From Nitrospirota bacterium (GTDB lineage Bacteria > Nitrospirota > Thermodesulfovibrionia > UBA6902 > DSMQ01), in NCBI GenBank assembly GCA_016208965.1, contig JACQXB010000006.1, positions 1 through 58,261 on the forward strand: DNA of 58,261 nt, in the 5' to 3' direction. Of this stretch, positions 33,178-41,827 are shown piece after piece (the first letter of the stretch is position 1; every line of letters begins with the position of its first letter). Position numbers and translations under genes: made by a program. The notes under the pieces were generated by a model. The model searched no databases and was not told where the DNA came from. It saw only the letters and a list, made by a program, of their open reading frames with translations.

Positions 33178-35511
33178 TTATACAGCGAGCAGCATGTTCA
33201 ATTCTTCAACAATCTTAGCAAGTTTTTCTTTACCGAATAGTTGTTCCATACGCACACGTCCACCCCAGAGAGAAAACGGAGGTTGGCTAAACATTCGCAT
33301 TTCTATTTTATCTCCAGCCAATACTCTGGCCTGTAAAAGTCGTAACATTTGTGCCTGCTCAGGCTTTATACTGTCTGAATGCTCAGTAACCCATGAGTTA
33401 AAAACATTAACGATTCTTTCTTCATGCGTTGGAAACTTAAACTGCCCAAGTGCGGCACGAATAAAATCCGTTAGAGAACCTGACGGTTGCTCAAAAGCTT
33501 TACGGAGAACTTTCTCATCAAAGTAGTATTCCGGCGAGTTTAGTCTTCTTGCCAATGATTCCCACTCTTGCTCGGTCAATTCTTTACCGGCAAATATTTT
33601 CTGCACTACAGGGTCTGTTTTATGAAGTTCTATAATCTTGTCTGTCCATTTCTCTTGATATGTCTTGCAGTCTATTGCTAATCCTTCTGGACCAATGATT
33701 ATCGTTTCTCTGCGTCTAAATTCATCTTCCAGTGAGCCTTCAGCTATCACAAAAAACTCATGAGAGTTAGGCTCAGGATAGGGTTGAGGTATTTGTTCAA
33801 TTCCTATATCTGTAGTCTTCGATTGTTTAATATTGGGTCTGCTACTAACCTCTTTCGGGCGATGATATTCCGTTCCCGGATCATTAAAGTTTTCTGTATT
33901 GCCTACAAAATCATAGATTAAGAATTCAGTTTTACCGATTTTAGGACAAAGACGGTTTCCGCGTCCGCGCATCTGAGCATACTTTATTGCGGATTTCGTA
34001 GGACGAAGCATCACAAGGTTTTCTACTTCTTTGTGATCGTATCCTGTATCCAGCATATCAACTGAAACAGCAATGATAGGTAACGGGTCATATTTGAATT
34101 GATCAATAATTGGTTTAGGATCTCCGTTGTTGGAGTAACAGGTTATTTTCTTTGCAAACTCTTGTCTAACCTGATTTGGCGAACGATTCAATTGGCTGGC
34201 AATGCGTAGGCAGGCATCATCAGGTAATAGCTTATTGAAGAGCCTTTCCAATATGACAGCCTGTTTTTCAGACACGGCAAAAATAATGGTCTTTCTCGGT
34301 CGTTGCAGAGACCGCTCTTCTTCAATCCGAAAATATTCATCAATGATAAGTTTCAGCCTGTCTTCAGATTCCGCAGTGCGTCCCCAGTCGTAATAAGTTA
34401 ATTCAACATCATCCCACTTAGCGCCCTCAAATGTAAGCCTGCTTTCGGCTAAATAGATTTTATAGTTCGCAATGAACTTATTGCTGATACCTTCCTGCAT
34501 AGTATATGAAAACGTCGGCTTTCCTTCTTTTTTTACGCTGTCCCAGCAATCAAAAAACAAATAAGTGCTTTTTACAAGTTGTCGTTCGTGATCGCTAATC
34601 CGGTGAAGCTCGCCGGGATTTGGTGTAGCTGTAAGCCCAATATGAATAGCATCGAAATGAGCCAATGTTGCTCTATGAATATTGTAAATTGACCGATGAC
34701 ATTCATCGGTTATAACCAGATCAAAATAGCCATGACCGAAGCCGTTTGCGCCTAACTGGCTGGCGATAGTGTCAAGTGTGCCTATAACAATCTGACCTTC
34801 CAGACTTTTTTTGCCACCATAAAGCAATTTTGATGGCCAGTCACGCAGATAGTCATCGAAAGTTTCCTTCGCCTGTTTTGCCAGTTCAATACGGTCAGCA
34901 AGAAACAGAACTCTTGAAATCATTGCTGCCTGAAACCAGCGTTTCATTAGCATCGCAATAGTAAGTGTTTTCCCTGTACCGGTCGCCATTTCGAAAAGCA
35001 TTCGGCGACGTCCAGCGATGAGCGAATCATCAGCTTTTTCTATGCATTTCAACTGGTAAGGACGGGCCTCTATTTCTTCACCCTTAAAACGAAACCTGGC
35101 TGGCAATGAAATGGATTTTAAAGATTCTTGCAAAGATCCACGCCGATGAATTTTAAGGTTGGCACGACGCTCCAAGTCAGCTTGCGTGGGGACGCCAAGA
35201 ATTGCCCGCGCATCTCCACCATCAATATAGTCCCAGAAATAATGTTCTTTCCCGTTGCTGAGAATGATGAAAGGAGACCTCAAAGACTGAGCATAATCTT
35301 TAGCTTGTGTTTTTGCGCTATAGGGATCAACTGAAAAACGCTTGGCTTCAATTATAGCCAAAGGCTGAGTTCTGGTATTTTTAAGAAGATAGTCTGCACG
35401 TCCATCTGCAGAAGGTTCTTCGGTAGAAACCTGTGCTTTATTGAAAATGTCCCATCCAGCATCTTTAAGAAGCTGGTCGATGACTATTCTTGCATCTGCT
35501 TCGGTTGTCAT
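33178..35511 (-). CDS. hsdR: Type I restriction enzyme endonuclease subunit HsdR (EcoEI-like)
   Basis: 777 residues. N-terminal nuclease domain with the ADYLL...PLAIIEAKRF motif (D-x(n)-E-A-K), then the SF2 motor: Walker A EMATGTGKT, DECHRS box, GLTATP, and QMRGRGNRLCP motif VI. C-terminal helical domain. Translocates and cleaves unmethylated DNA. First gene of the six-gene unit; its codon and base usage look higher in GC than the flanking housekeeping genes, suggesting acquisition. Confidence 0.95.
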   Translation of the reverse strand: MTTEADARIVIDQLLKDAGWDIFNKAQVSTEEPSADGRADYLLKNTRTQPLAIIEAKRFSVDPYSAKTQAKDYAQSLRSPFIILSNGKEHYFWDYIDGGDARAILGVPTQADLERRANLKIHRRGSLQESLKSISLPARFRFKGEEIEARPYQLKCIEKADDSLIAGRRRMLFEMATGTGKTLTIAMLMKRWFQAAMISRVLFLADRIELAKQAKETFDDYLRDWPSKLLYGGKKSLEGQIVIGTLDTIASQLGANGFGHGYFDLVITDECHRSIYNIHRATLAHFDAIHIGLTATPNPGELHRISDHERQLVKSTYLFFDCWDSVKKEGKPTFSYTMQEGISNKFIANYKIYLAESRLTFEGAKWDDVELTYYDWGRTAESEDRLKLIIDEYFRIEEERSLQRPRKTIIFAVSEKQAVILERLFNKLLPDDACLRIASQLNRSPNQVRQEFAKKITCYSNNGDPKPIIDQFKYDPLPIIAVSVDMLDTGYDHKEVENLVMLRPTKSAIKYAQMRGRGNRLCPKIGKTEFLIYDFVGNTENFNDPGTEYHRPKEVSSRPNIKQSKTTDIGIEQIPQPYPEPNSHEFFVIAEGSLEDEFRRRETIIIGPEGLAIDCKTYQEKWTDKIIELHKTDPVVQKIFAGKELTEQEWESLARRLNSPEYYFDEKVLRKAFEQPSGSLTDFIRAALGQFKFPTHEERIVNVFNSWVTEHSDSIKPEQAQMLRLLQARVLAGDKIEMRMFSQPPFSLWGGRVRMEQLFGKEKLAKIVEELNMLLAV

Positions 35512-35794
35512 TGTTTAATTAAAACACATTCTATACTAAATCACTGCAATTTTTCAGCTTTCCTTTACGACCGTTTCAGCCGAGATAATCCCTGCCCCTT
35601 TTCCAAGTATGAAATTCATCCCTTCAAAATAGATACATATTCAATATGTTCAAATTAAATGACACCTGCTTAAGCAATTTCATAACAATGCTTATGGATG
35701 GTCAATAAAAAGTTGGTGAAATCCCTGTTGTAATGTGTCCTGTGTCAATATGCTACCTTGACTTTGTCTCTCAAGTTACACTAAATTACTTCTT

Positions 35795-36547
35795 ATGCGT
35801 AAACCACTTGTAGCGGCAAACTGGAAAATGAACAAGGCTATAAAAGAGACCCTGGATTTTATACACTCATTCCTCCAGCTTGTTGAGGATAGTGGAGATG
35901 TTGATATTGTAATTGCACCGCCATTTACCTCTTTAGCAGATGCCTTCAGGTTACTTAGGGCAACCAACATAAAACTCTCTGCCCAGGATGTCTTTTATGA
36001 AGATAAGGGTGCGTTTACAGGAGAGATATCACCTGTTATGCTTACTGATGCCGGTTGCAGTTTTGTAATTATTGGACACTCAGAAAGGAGACAGTATTTT
36101 TTAGAGACTGACGAGATTGTAAATAGAAAAATAGATGCTGCAAGGAGAAACGGGCTTGAGGTCATTCTCTGCATAGGAGAATCTCTTATGGAAAGGGAGG
36201 ACAATAAGACATTTGAAGTGCTTGATAGACAGCTCAGGGATTCTTTAAAGGATACTGCTATAGATGGGATAACAATTGCTTATGAACCTATCTGGGCAAT
36301 TGGGACAGGAAAGACCGCCACACCTGAGCAGGCTAACGAGGCGCATACATTTATAAGAGGGTGGGTTAAGAGAAAATATGAAGAATCTGCTGATAAGATG
36401 AGGATCCTTTACGGAGGCAGTGTTACACCTGATAATATTGAATCCCTGTTGGCAGAACCTGATATAGATGGTGCCCTTGTTGGTGGCGCAAGCCTTAAAC
36501 CTGAGGATTTTGCTAAAATAGTAAAAAGTGCAAAAAGGAGGATATAG
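35795..36547 (+). CDS. tpiA: Triosephosphate isomerase
   Basis: 250 residues. Interconverts dihydroxyacetone phosphate and glyceraldehyde 3-phosphate. AANWKMNK (catalytic Lys), FVIIGHSERRQYF (His), AYEPIWAIGTGKTA (Glu, loop 6) and ILYGGSV are all intact. Followed with no gap by secG, a pairing seen widely in bacteria. No clear ribosome binding site is seen before this ATG. Confidence 0.97.
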   Translation: MRKPLVAANWKMNKAIKETLDFIHSFLQLVEDSGDVDIVIAPPFTSLADAFRLLRATNIKLSAQDVFYEDKGAFTGEISPVMLTDAGCSFVIIGHSERRQYFLETDEIVNRKIDAARRNGLEVILCIGESLMEREDNKTFEVLDRQLRDSLKDTAIDGITIAYEPIWAIGTGKTATPEQANEAHTFIRGWVKRKYEESADKMRILYGGSVTPDNIESLLAEPDIDGALVGGASLKPEDFAKIVKSAKRRI

Positions 36548-36913
36548 ATGATTACCCTGGTAGTGATAATACATGTGCTTGTATGTTTATTCTTGATATT
36601 CGTGGTATTGATTCAGAGTAGTAAGGGGGCAGAGATAGGCGCTGCTTTCGGAGGCTCAACGCAGACACTGTTTGGAAGCCGCGGGGCAGCAACATTTCTA
36701 AATAAACTTACAACAATAGTGGCTATTATCTTTATGCTGACCTCCCTGTCTTTGGCAATACTGACTACAAGGACTGAATCGGTCATAACCAAAACGCCTA
36801 TTAAGGCAGCTCCTGTAAAACCGTTCCCAGAAACTACGTCGGGGCCGGTTCAGTCAGATACCGGTTCGGGGCAGCCTCCGGCTCAAAACAAACCTGCACA
36901 GCCTGTGAAGTAA
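36548..36913 (+). CDS. secG: Preprotein translocase subunit SecG
   Basis: 121 residues. Two membrane helices (about 1-20 and 52-72) around the conserved SSKGAEIGAAFGGSTQTLFGSRGAATFLNK cytoplasmic loop, with a Pro/Gln-rich tail. Ribosome binding site AAAAAGGAGG lies in the end of tpiA. Accessory subunit of SecYEG at the inner membrane. Confidence 0.96.
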   Translation: MITLVVIIHVLVCLFLIFVVLIQSSKGAEIGAAFGGSTQTLFGSRGAATFLNKLTTIVAIIFMLTSLSLAILTTRTESVITKTPIKAAPVKPFPETTSGPVQSDTGSGQPPAQNKPAQPVK

Positions 36914-36956
36914 TTAAGGATTCAAGTGAGAATAACTGATATAGGATCCACGATTC

Positions 36957-38642
36957 ATGATACATAATTTATATTTTTCATTGTATCGTGCATCTCGGAA
37001 CGAGTCGTTTCCGACTTGTATCTTGTATCGTATTATTTTATCTTTGAAGTATAGAACCCTTTGTGCTCTTGCCCTAATAACTTTTGCACTATTATTAACC
37101 TCCTGTGTAAAGGAACCACCTATAAAGAAACCCAATACACTCACTGTTGGTTTCCTCGCAGATGCCAAGAGGCTTCTTCCAATGCTCGCATCAGATAGCG
37201 CCTCCGGAGATATAAGCGGTTTAGTGTTTAACGGGCTTACGAAATACGATAAAAACATTAAAATTACAGGCGACCTTGCAGAGTCATGGACAGTTTCCCC
37301 CAATGGTCTTACTATTACATTTAATCTAAAAAAGGGAGTCAAATGGCAGGATGGGGTTGAGCTTACTGCAGATGATGTACTCTTTACTTATCAAAAAGTC
37401 ACAGACCCTAAGGTTGCTACACCCTATAGCAGCAATTATGGGCCCGTAAAAATGGTTGAGGCAATTGACAAATATACGATAAAGGTTACCTATTCTGAGC
37501 CGTATGCACCTGCCCTTGAATCATGGGGCATGGGGATAATCCCCAAACACATGCTTAACGGAAAAGATATTAACACCGATGAATTTAACCGCAAACCCAT
37601 TGGTACAGGACCTTATAAATTCAGGGAATGGGTTACAGGGCAGAAGATTGTCATTGAGGCAAATGATAACTATTTTGAAGGCAGACCAAAAATTGACCAG
37701 TATATTGCAAAGATAACAACTGACCAGCAGACAATGTTCCTTGAACTGCAGGCAGGTATTTTAGGCCTTATGAACCTGACACCTATACAATTCAAGGTTC
37801 AATCAGAAAAGGCGATTATAAAAAAATATTTCCAGAAGTTTAACTATCCTGCATTTGCATATACATATCTTGGATATAACTTACTTGACCCAAGGTTTGC
37901 AGACAAAAGGGTAAGACAGGCAATAACATATGCAATCAATAAAAAGGCAATCATTAACGGAGTACTTTTTGGCTATGGCACACCGTGCACAGGACCTTTT
38001 CCCCCTGAGTCATGGGCATATAACCCAAATGTGAAGACCTATGAATATGACCCTGAAAAGGCAAAGGCACTCTTTAAAGAGGCAGGCTGGGCTATCGGGA
38101 AGAGCGGTTTTTTGGAAAAAGATAATAAGCCATTCTCTTTTACGATCCTCATTAATCAAGGGAATGATGTAAGGCTCAAAACCGCTCAGATAATTCAGCA
38201 GGACCTTAAAAGGATAGGAATAGATATAAAAGTTACAGTGCTTGAGTGGCAGACAATGCTGCATGAGTTTATAGACAAAAAGAAATTTGAGGCAATTATT
38301 TTAGGGTGGGGACTTTCAAGGGACCCCGACATGTATGATATATGGCATTCATCAAAGACAAAAGAAGGGGAATTTAATTTTATCTCATACAAAAATCCTG
38401 AAGTTGACAGGCTTCTGCTTGAAGGAAGAAGGACATTTGATATAGAGAAAAGAAAAAAGATATATAACATAATACATGAGCTCCTTGCAGAAGAACAGCC
38501 CTATACCTTTCTTTATGTCCCTGATGCGTTGCCTATACTGCATAAACGTTTTAAGGGAGTAGAGAAGACCGCTCTCGGTATCGCCCATGACTGGCCAATG
38601 CACTGGTATGTGCCAAAGAACAAGGCTGAGTGGTATAACTAA
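36957..38642 (+). CDS. Peptide-type ABC transporter substrate-binding lipoprotein
   Basis: SBP_bac_5 family (DppA/OppA-like). Lipoprotein signal KYRTLCALALITFALLLTSC followed by the binding domain: SWTVSPNGLTITFNLKKGVKWQDGVELTADDVLFTYQKV is the family signature. The ATG at 36957 lies in a palindromic repeat (ACGATTCATGATACA... and TTGTATCGTGC); the TTG at 37044 gives a normal 22-residue signal peptide and may be the true start. No permease or ATPase genes adjoin, so it may work with a distant transporter. Confidence 0.85.
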   Translation: MIHNLYFSLYRASRNESFPTCILYRIILSLKYRTLCALALITFALLLTSCVKEPPIKKPNTLTVGFLADAKRLLPMLASDSASGDISGLVFNGLTKYDKNIKITGDLAESWTVSPNGLTITFNLKKGVKWQDGVELTADDVLFTYQKVTDPKVATPYSSNYGPVKMVEAIDKYTIKVTYSEPYAPALESWGMGIIPKHMLNGKDINTDEFNRKPIGTGPYKFREWVTGQKIVIEANDNYFEGRPKIDQYIAKITTDQQTMFLELQAGILGLMNLTPIQFKVQSEKAIIKKYFQKFNYPAFAYTYLGYNLLDPRFADKRVRQAITYAINKKAIINGVLFGYGTPCTGPFPPESWAYNPNVKTYEYDPEKAKALFKEAGWAIGKSGFLEKDNKPFSFTILINQGNDVRLKTAQIIQQDLKRIGIDIKVTVLEWQTMLHEFIDKKKFEAIILGWGLSRDPDMYDIWHSSKTKEGEFNFISYKNPEVDRLLLEGRRTFDIEKRKKIYNIIHELLAEEQPYTFLYVPDALPILHKRFKGVEKTALGIAHDWPMHWYVPKNKAEWYN

Positions 38643-38782
38643 ATGTAAAAATTCTAAATCCTAATATCAAAATTCTAAACAATATCAAAATTTAAAATTC
38701 TAATGTTCTAAATAGTTTGGATTTGGGTCATTTAAATTTGTTTAGGATTTCGGATTTTGAATTTAGGATTTAATTTTAAAAA
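38643..38782. repeat. AT-rich palindromic repeat between SBP and MFS genes
   Basis: Repeated AAATTCTAAATCCTAA-type words on the left and their complement (TTTAGGATTTCGGATTTTGA, TTTAGGATTT) on the right form long imperfect arms. No gene. Similar in style to 48439-48610. Confidence 0.6.
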
Positions 38783-39991
38783 ATGCCTCGCTTCTTCTCA
38801 GCTTTAACATACAAGAATTTCAGGCTATTCTGGTTTGGACAGATCATATCCCTTACAGGCACGTGGATGCACTCCATGGCACTGGGATGGCTTGTTCTTA
38901 AACTCACCAACTCCCCCTTTTACCTTGGGCTTATAGGTGCCGCCGGAGGGCTCCCGATACTTTTATTTTCATTAATTGGAGGAGTAGCAGCTGATAGATT
39001 TCCAAGGAAAAAAGTATTATTGACTACTCAGATAATGTTTATGGTGCTTTCACTTACACTGGCAATTCTCGTGTCTTTAAGGGTTGTAAATGTATGGTAT
39101 GTTCTTATCATTGCATTCCTTGCTGGCACTATAAGTGCCTTTGATATCCCCGCAAGACAGTCTTTCATCTTAGAGATGGTTGGCAAGGAAAGTCTCCTAA
39201 ATGCCATTGCCCTTAACTCAGCAGCATTCAACGGAGCAAGGGTTATAGGTCCTGCTCTTGCAGGGCTTCTAATCCAATATCTGGATTTGGCAGCATGCTT
39301 TTATATAAACGCTTTAAGTTATGCTGCTGTAATTTTTGGTTTTTTAAAAATAAGATTAGATTCTAAACCATTAACAGTTATAAGACACGTCAATATTGTT
39401 GAAGACTTCAAGGAAGGCATAAAATATATCTTAACCGAGCCACAAATATATGCCATTATTATACTGGTAGCAGTAACGAGTCTATTTGGTTTTCCTTACA
39501 TTACATTCCTGCCTATATATGCAAGGGATATTCTTAAAACAGGCGCTCATGGTCTTGGTGTGTTAATGGGTTCCGCAGGGGCAGGCGCCTTTATCGGAGC
39601 AATAGGCCTTGCACTAAAAGAAGACTTCAGCAAAAAGGGTCTGCTTTTTGCAGTCTCTGGCGTGATGTTCCCGGTTGCGCTTCTTATTTTTTCATATTCT
39701 ACAATCCCGTGGCTTTCATATACAATGCTCTTTCTTGTTGGCTGGAGTGCAATAAGTCAGATGGCAACAGCAAACAGCATGCTTCAAATAATAGCCCCGG
39801 ATAGGCTAAGAGGCAGGGTAATGAGTGCCTTCACAGTCATGTTCTTAGGAATGGCAACAGTAGGAAACCTTATTGTGGGGAGCATAGCCCATTACATTGG
39901 CACACAAAATGCAGTGGCAATCAGTGCAGTATTTTGTCTTAGCGGAGTAATACTGCTTATAGGAAAGAAGCCAGAAATATTAAGGAGCTAA
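38783..39991 (+). CDS. MFS transporter, DUF894/enterobactin-exporter-like
   Basis: 402 residues with about 12 membrane helices. FRLFWFGQIISLTGTWMHSMALGWLVLKLTNSP, then GGVAADRFPRKKVL (the MFS loop 2-3 motif G-x-x-A-D-R-x-x-R-K/R), and GRVMSAFTVMFLGMATVGNL. Exporter subfamily typified by EntS; substrate cannot be told. Ends three bases before the tRNA-Sec gene on the other strand. Confidence 0.85.
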   Translation: MPRFFSALTYKNFRLFWFGQIISLTGTWMHSMALGWLVLKLTNSPFYLGLIGAAGGLPILLFSLIGGVAADRFPRKKVLLTTQIMFMVLSLTLAILVSLRVVNVWYVLIIAFLAGTISAFDIPARQSFILEMVGKESLLNAIALNSAAFNGARVIGPALAGLLIQYLDLAACFYINALSYAAVIFGFLKIRLDSKPLTVIRHVNIVEDFKEGIKYILTEPQIYAIIILVAVTSLFGFPYITFLPIYARDILKTGAHGLGVLMGSAGAGAFIGAIGLALKEDFSKKGLLFAVSGVMFPVALLIFSYSTIPWLSYTMLFLVGWSAISQMATANSMLQIIAPDRLRGRVMSAFTVMFLGMATVGNLIVGSIAHYIGTQNAVAISAVFCLSGVILLIGKKPEILRS

Positions 39992-39993
39992 AT

Positions 39994-40091
39994 TGGCGGG
40001 AGCGTGTGGGAATCGAACCCACCCTTCCCGATTGTGTCGGGAAACACTGGATTTGAAGTCCAGGAGGGACACCAGAACCCTATGCACTCCC
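39994..40091 (-). tRNA. selC: tRNA-Sec (UCA)
   Basis: 98 nt including an encoded CCA. Acceptor GGGAGTG pairs with CGCTCCC, discriminator G, anticodon arm CTGGA-CTTCAAA-TCCAG with anticodon TCA, an extended variable arm CCCGACACAATCGGG, and T-loop GTTCGATTC. The long variable arm and UCA anticodon identify selenocysteine tRNA, decoding UGA with SelB. selB and selA are 1.7 and 6.8 kb away. Confidence 0.96.
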
Positions 40092-40098
40092 ATTGGTG

Positions 40099-40128
40099 AT
40101 TCTAAAGGATTTCTCTGGCATTTGACAA
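40099..40128 (-). promoter_or_regulatory. Sigma-70 promoter of the tRNA-Sec gene
   Basis: On the - strand TTGTCA, an 18-bp spacer and TAGAAT, with the tRNA 5' end 8 bases after the -10 box: transcription would start at the mature 5' end. Confidence 0.6.
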
Positions 40129-40198
40129 CTGTCATATCCCCGGACCGTGAAAGCAATCTTATCAAAGTGATTTTTTGATATAAACAGACTCTTATCTC

Positions 40199-40693
40199 TC
40201 ACTTCTGACCCCTCAATTCTCTAATCTTCCCAAGCGTATCCTGATATATATCTTTTTTTGAAGGATTAAGTTCTATTGCCTTAAGCGCGAGTTCCTCTGC
40301 CTCGTTGAGATTTCCCTTTTTTGTGTAATAAAGCCATGCAAGATTGTTGTACGCATCTGAATTATCGGGGTTTTTCTTTATTGCTTTCTTATACGTCGAC
40401 TCTGCCTCATCAAATTCATTTTTTTGAAAATAGATATTACCCATGTAAAGATACGCCAGAGGAAGTTTTTTTGATGCAAGTTTGTATTCCTTCAATGCAT
40501 TATCAATCTCTCCTTTTTTCTCGTATACAACGCCGAGGTTTATGTGCTCCTCAGGGCTCAATGGATTGTCAAGGATGACTATTCGCGGAAGGGAACAAGA
40601 AGTTAAAAGTAAGAAGTTAAAAGTTAAAAGTGAAAATGCAATTAGATAAAAAATAATCTTAAAACTCTTAACTCTTAACTCTAAACTTTTCAC
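40199..40693 (-). CDS. TPR-repeat lipoprotein
   Basis: 164 residues from a GTG that overlaps the stop of the C39 peptidase gene (GTGA). Lipoprotein signal with lipobox LLTSC, then about three tetratricopeptide repeats (EEHINLGVVYEKKGEIDNALKEYKLA, PLAYLYMGNIYFQKNEFDEAESTYKKAIKKNP, SDAYNNLAWLYYTKKGNLNEAEELALKAIELNP). An in-frame ATG at 40735 lies inside the upstream gene. The signal peptide is encoded almost wholly by a palindromic repeat. Belongs with the C39/PA2779-type genes upstream; scaffold role inferred. Confidence 0.83.
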   Translation of the reverse strand: MKSLELRVKSFKIIFYLIAFSLLTFNFLLLTSCSLPRIVILDNPLSPEEHINLGVVYEKKGEIDNALKEYKLASKKLPLAYLYMGNIYFQKNEFDEAESTYKKAIKKNPDNSDAYNNLAWLYYTKKGNLNEAEELALKAIELNPSKKDIYQDTLGKIRELRGQK

Positions 40694-40696
40694 TTT
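40600..40696. repeat. Palindromic AT-rich repeat encoding a signal peptide
   Basis: GAAGTTAAAAGTAAGAAG and AAGTTAAAAGTGAAAA on one side face CTCTTAACTCTTAAC and TTTTCACTTT on the other. It spans the C39 stop codon and the first 30 or so codons of the TPR lipoprotein. Confidence 0.65.
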
Positions 40697-41271
40697 CTTT
40701 TGATAAGCAGTGTCCAGAACTTTGTCTTTTCCCATGTCTTTATAAAATCATCTTCGGGTAGGAACTTGCCCTTATCTTTTCCCGAATTTACAATTACGTC
40801 ATCCTCATTATACCCGACAACAACCATGAAATGATTTAACTGAAATACCCAGAAACCATAATCAACAAGCACAATAAGCGGATAACCTGCATCTATGTTT
40901 TTTTTCAGGTCTTTCATATTTCCTGAATATTGTTCTGCAAGCAATCCTTCTTTTTGAGGATAAATTACCATATCAATATTCAGGGTGCCTTTCGCAGATC
41001 TGCTGTATATCTCTTTTGCAATATCATCAGGAGTAACATCTATCTTCCAGTAATTCATAACACCTGCAAGAGATGCAGGTCCGCACTGATAAGACTCCTG
41101 AGCATAGAAAGGAACATTACTGATAATCCTGCTATACCTTGATTCAGGCATATTGCCATTGCTGACAACAGCACATGAATGCAAGAAAAATGTGAGAAGA
41201 ACAAGAAATAAATAAGCAGGCATATACGTTGAACATGCCTGCTTATTTCCAGACTGCAATCTTAGCCTCAT
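40690..41271 (-). CDS. PA2778-type C39-family cysteine peptidase lipoprotein
   Basis: 193 residues. Signal peptide with lipobox FLHSC. C39-like papain fold: catalytic Cys in YQCGPASLAGVMNYW, His in LNHFMVVVGYNEDDVIVNSG. Similar proteins (PA2778 type) are encoded next to PA2779-type proteins in proteobacteria, function unsettled. Two bases after the PA2779-like gene. Confidence 0.85.
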   Translation of the reverse strand: MRLRLQSGNKQACSTYMPAYLFLVLLTFFLHSCAVVSNGNMPESRYSRIISNVPFYAQESYQCGPASLAGVMNYWKIDVTPDDIAKEIYSRSAKGTLNIDMVIYPQKEGLLAEQYSGNMKDLKKNIDAGYPLIVLVDYGFWVFQLNHFMVVVGYNEDDVIVNSGKDKGKFLPEDDFIKTWEKTKFWTLLIKRK

Positions 41272-41272
41272 T

Positions 41273-41674
41273 TTATTTCGTTATTACTACACGGTGGCCT
41301 GTAAGCTGGATTAACAGCACAATAAGTATGGCGATTACAAGAAGAGCTATCACTATCTCGAGCCCATCGCCTCCAACCTTTATATCGTCTATCTGAAGTG
41401 CCAGGTTGTGTATCTGCTGGTCGCTAAACTGGGTAAGCCTGCTATTAATCTCTTCCTGTGCATATCCCAGTTTTTCAAGCCGTTCCCTGACCATCTTTGT
41501 TTCCAGCACCTTCTGTATCTTGTCAATGTCAGCAGCCCTGTCAACTTGTGAAAGCGCTATTACATCAGAAGGAGCAAAGCCAGCCTCAACCCTTGGGATA
41601 ATGCCAATAATAAACATTGCAAAGACAAGATACCACAAAATCTGTTTCATAAATGGAATTTTCATCTTTTTCAC
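41273..41674 (-). CDS. PA2779 family protein
   Basis: 133 residues. Signal-like helix (about 11-29, ending VEAGF), DVIALSQVDRAADIDKIQKVLETKMVRERLEKLGYAQEEINSRLTQFSDQQIHNLALQIDDIKVGGDG, then a C-terminal membrane helix. The L-x-x-x-x-D-R...V...L-G-x-x...R-x-x-x-L pattern is that of PA2779-type proteins, partners of the C39 peptidase downstream. Likely inner-membrane substrate or chaperone of the peptidase. Confidence 0.85.
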   Translation of the reverse strand: MKKMKIPFMKQILWYLVFAMFIIGIIPRVEAGFAPSDVIALSQVDRAADIDKIQKVLETKMVRERLEKLGYAQEEINSRLTQFSDQQIHNLALQIDDIKVGGDGLEIVIALLVIAILIVLLIQLTGHRVVITK

Positions 41675-41827
41675 CTCCCTTCACTTTTTTAGCTATTAGC
41701 TATTAGCTATTAGCTTATCGCTTATCGCTTATTAGCTTATAGCTATTTCATGCTCTTTACCTCCTAAAATTAATCTATCACCCGACTGATAAGGCATTTG
41801 CTCAAAATTATACAACTTAGGTCATAA

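Noticed and set aside
41691-41750. Tandem AGCTATTAGCTATTAGC words resembling a repeat array
   Set aside because: Units of 7-10 bp with no spacers; simple-sequence DNA, not CRISPR.
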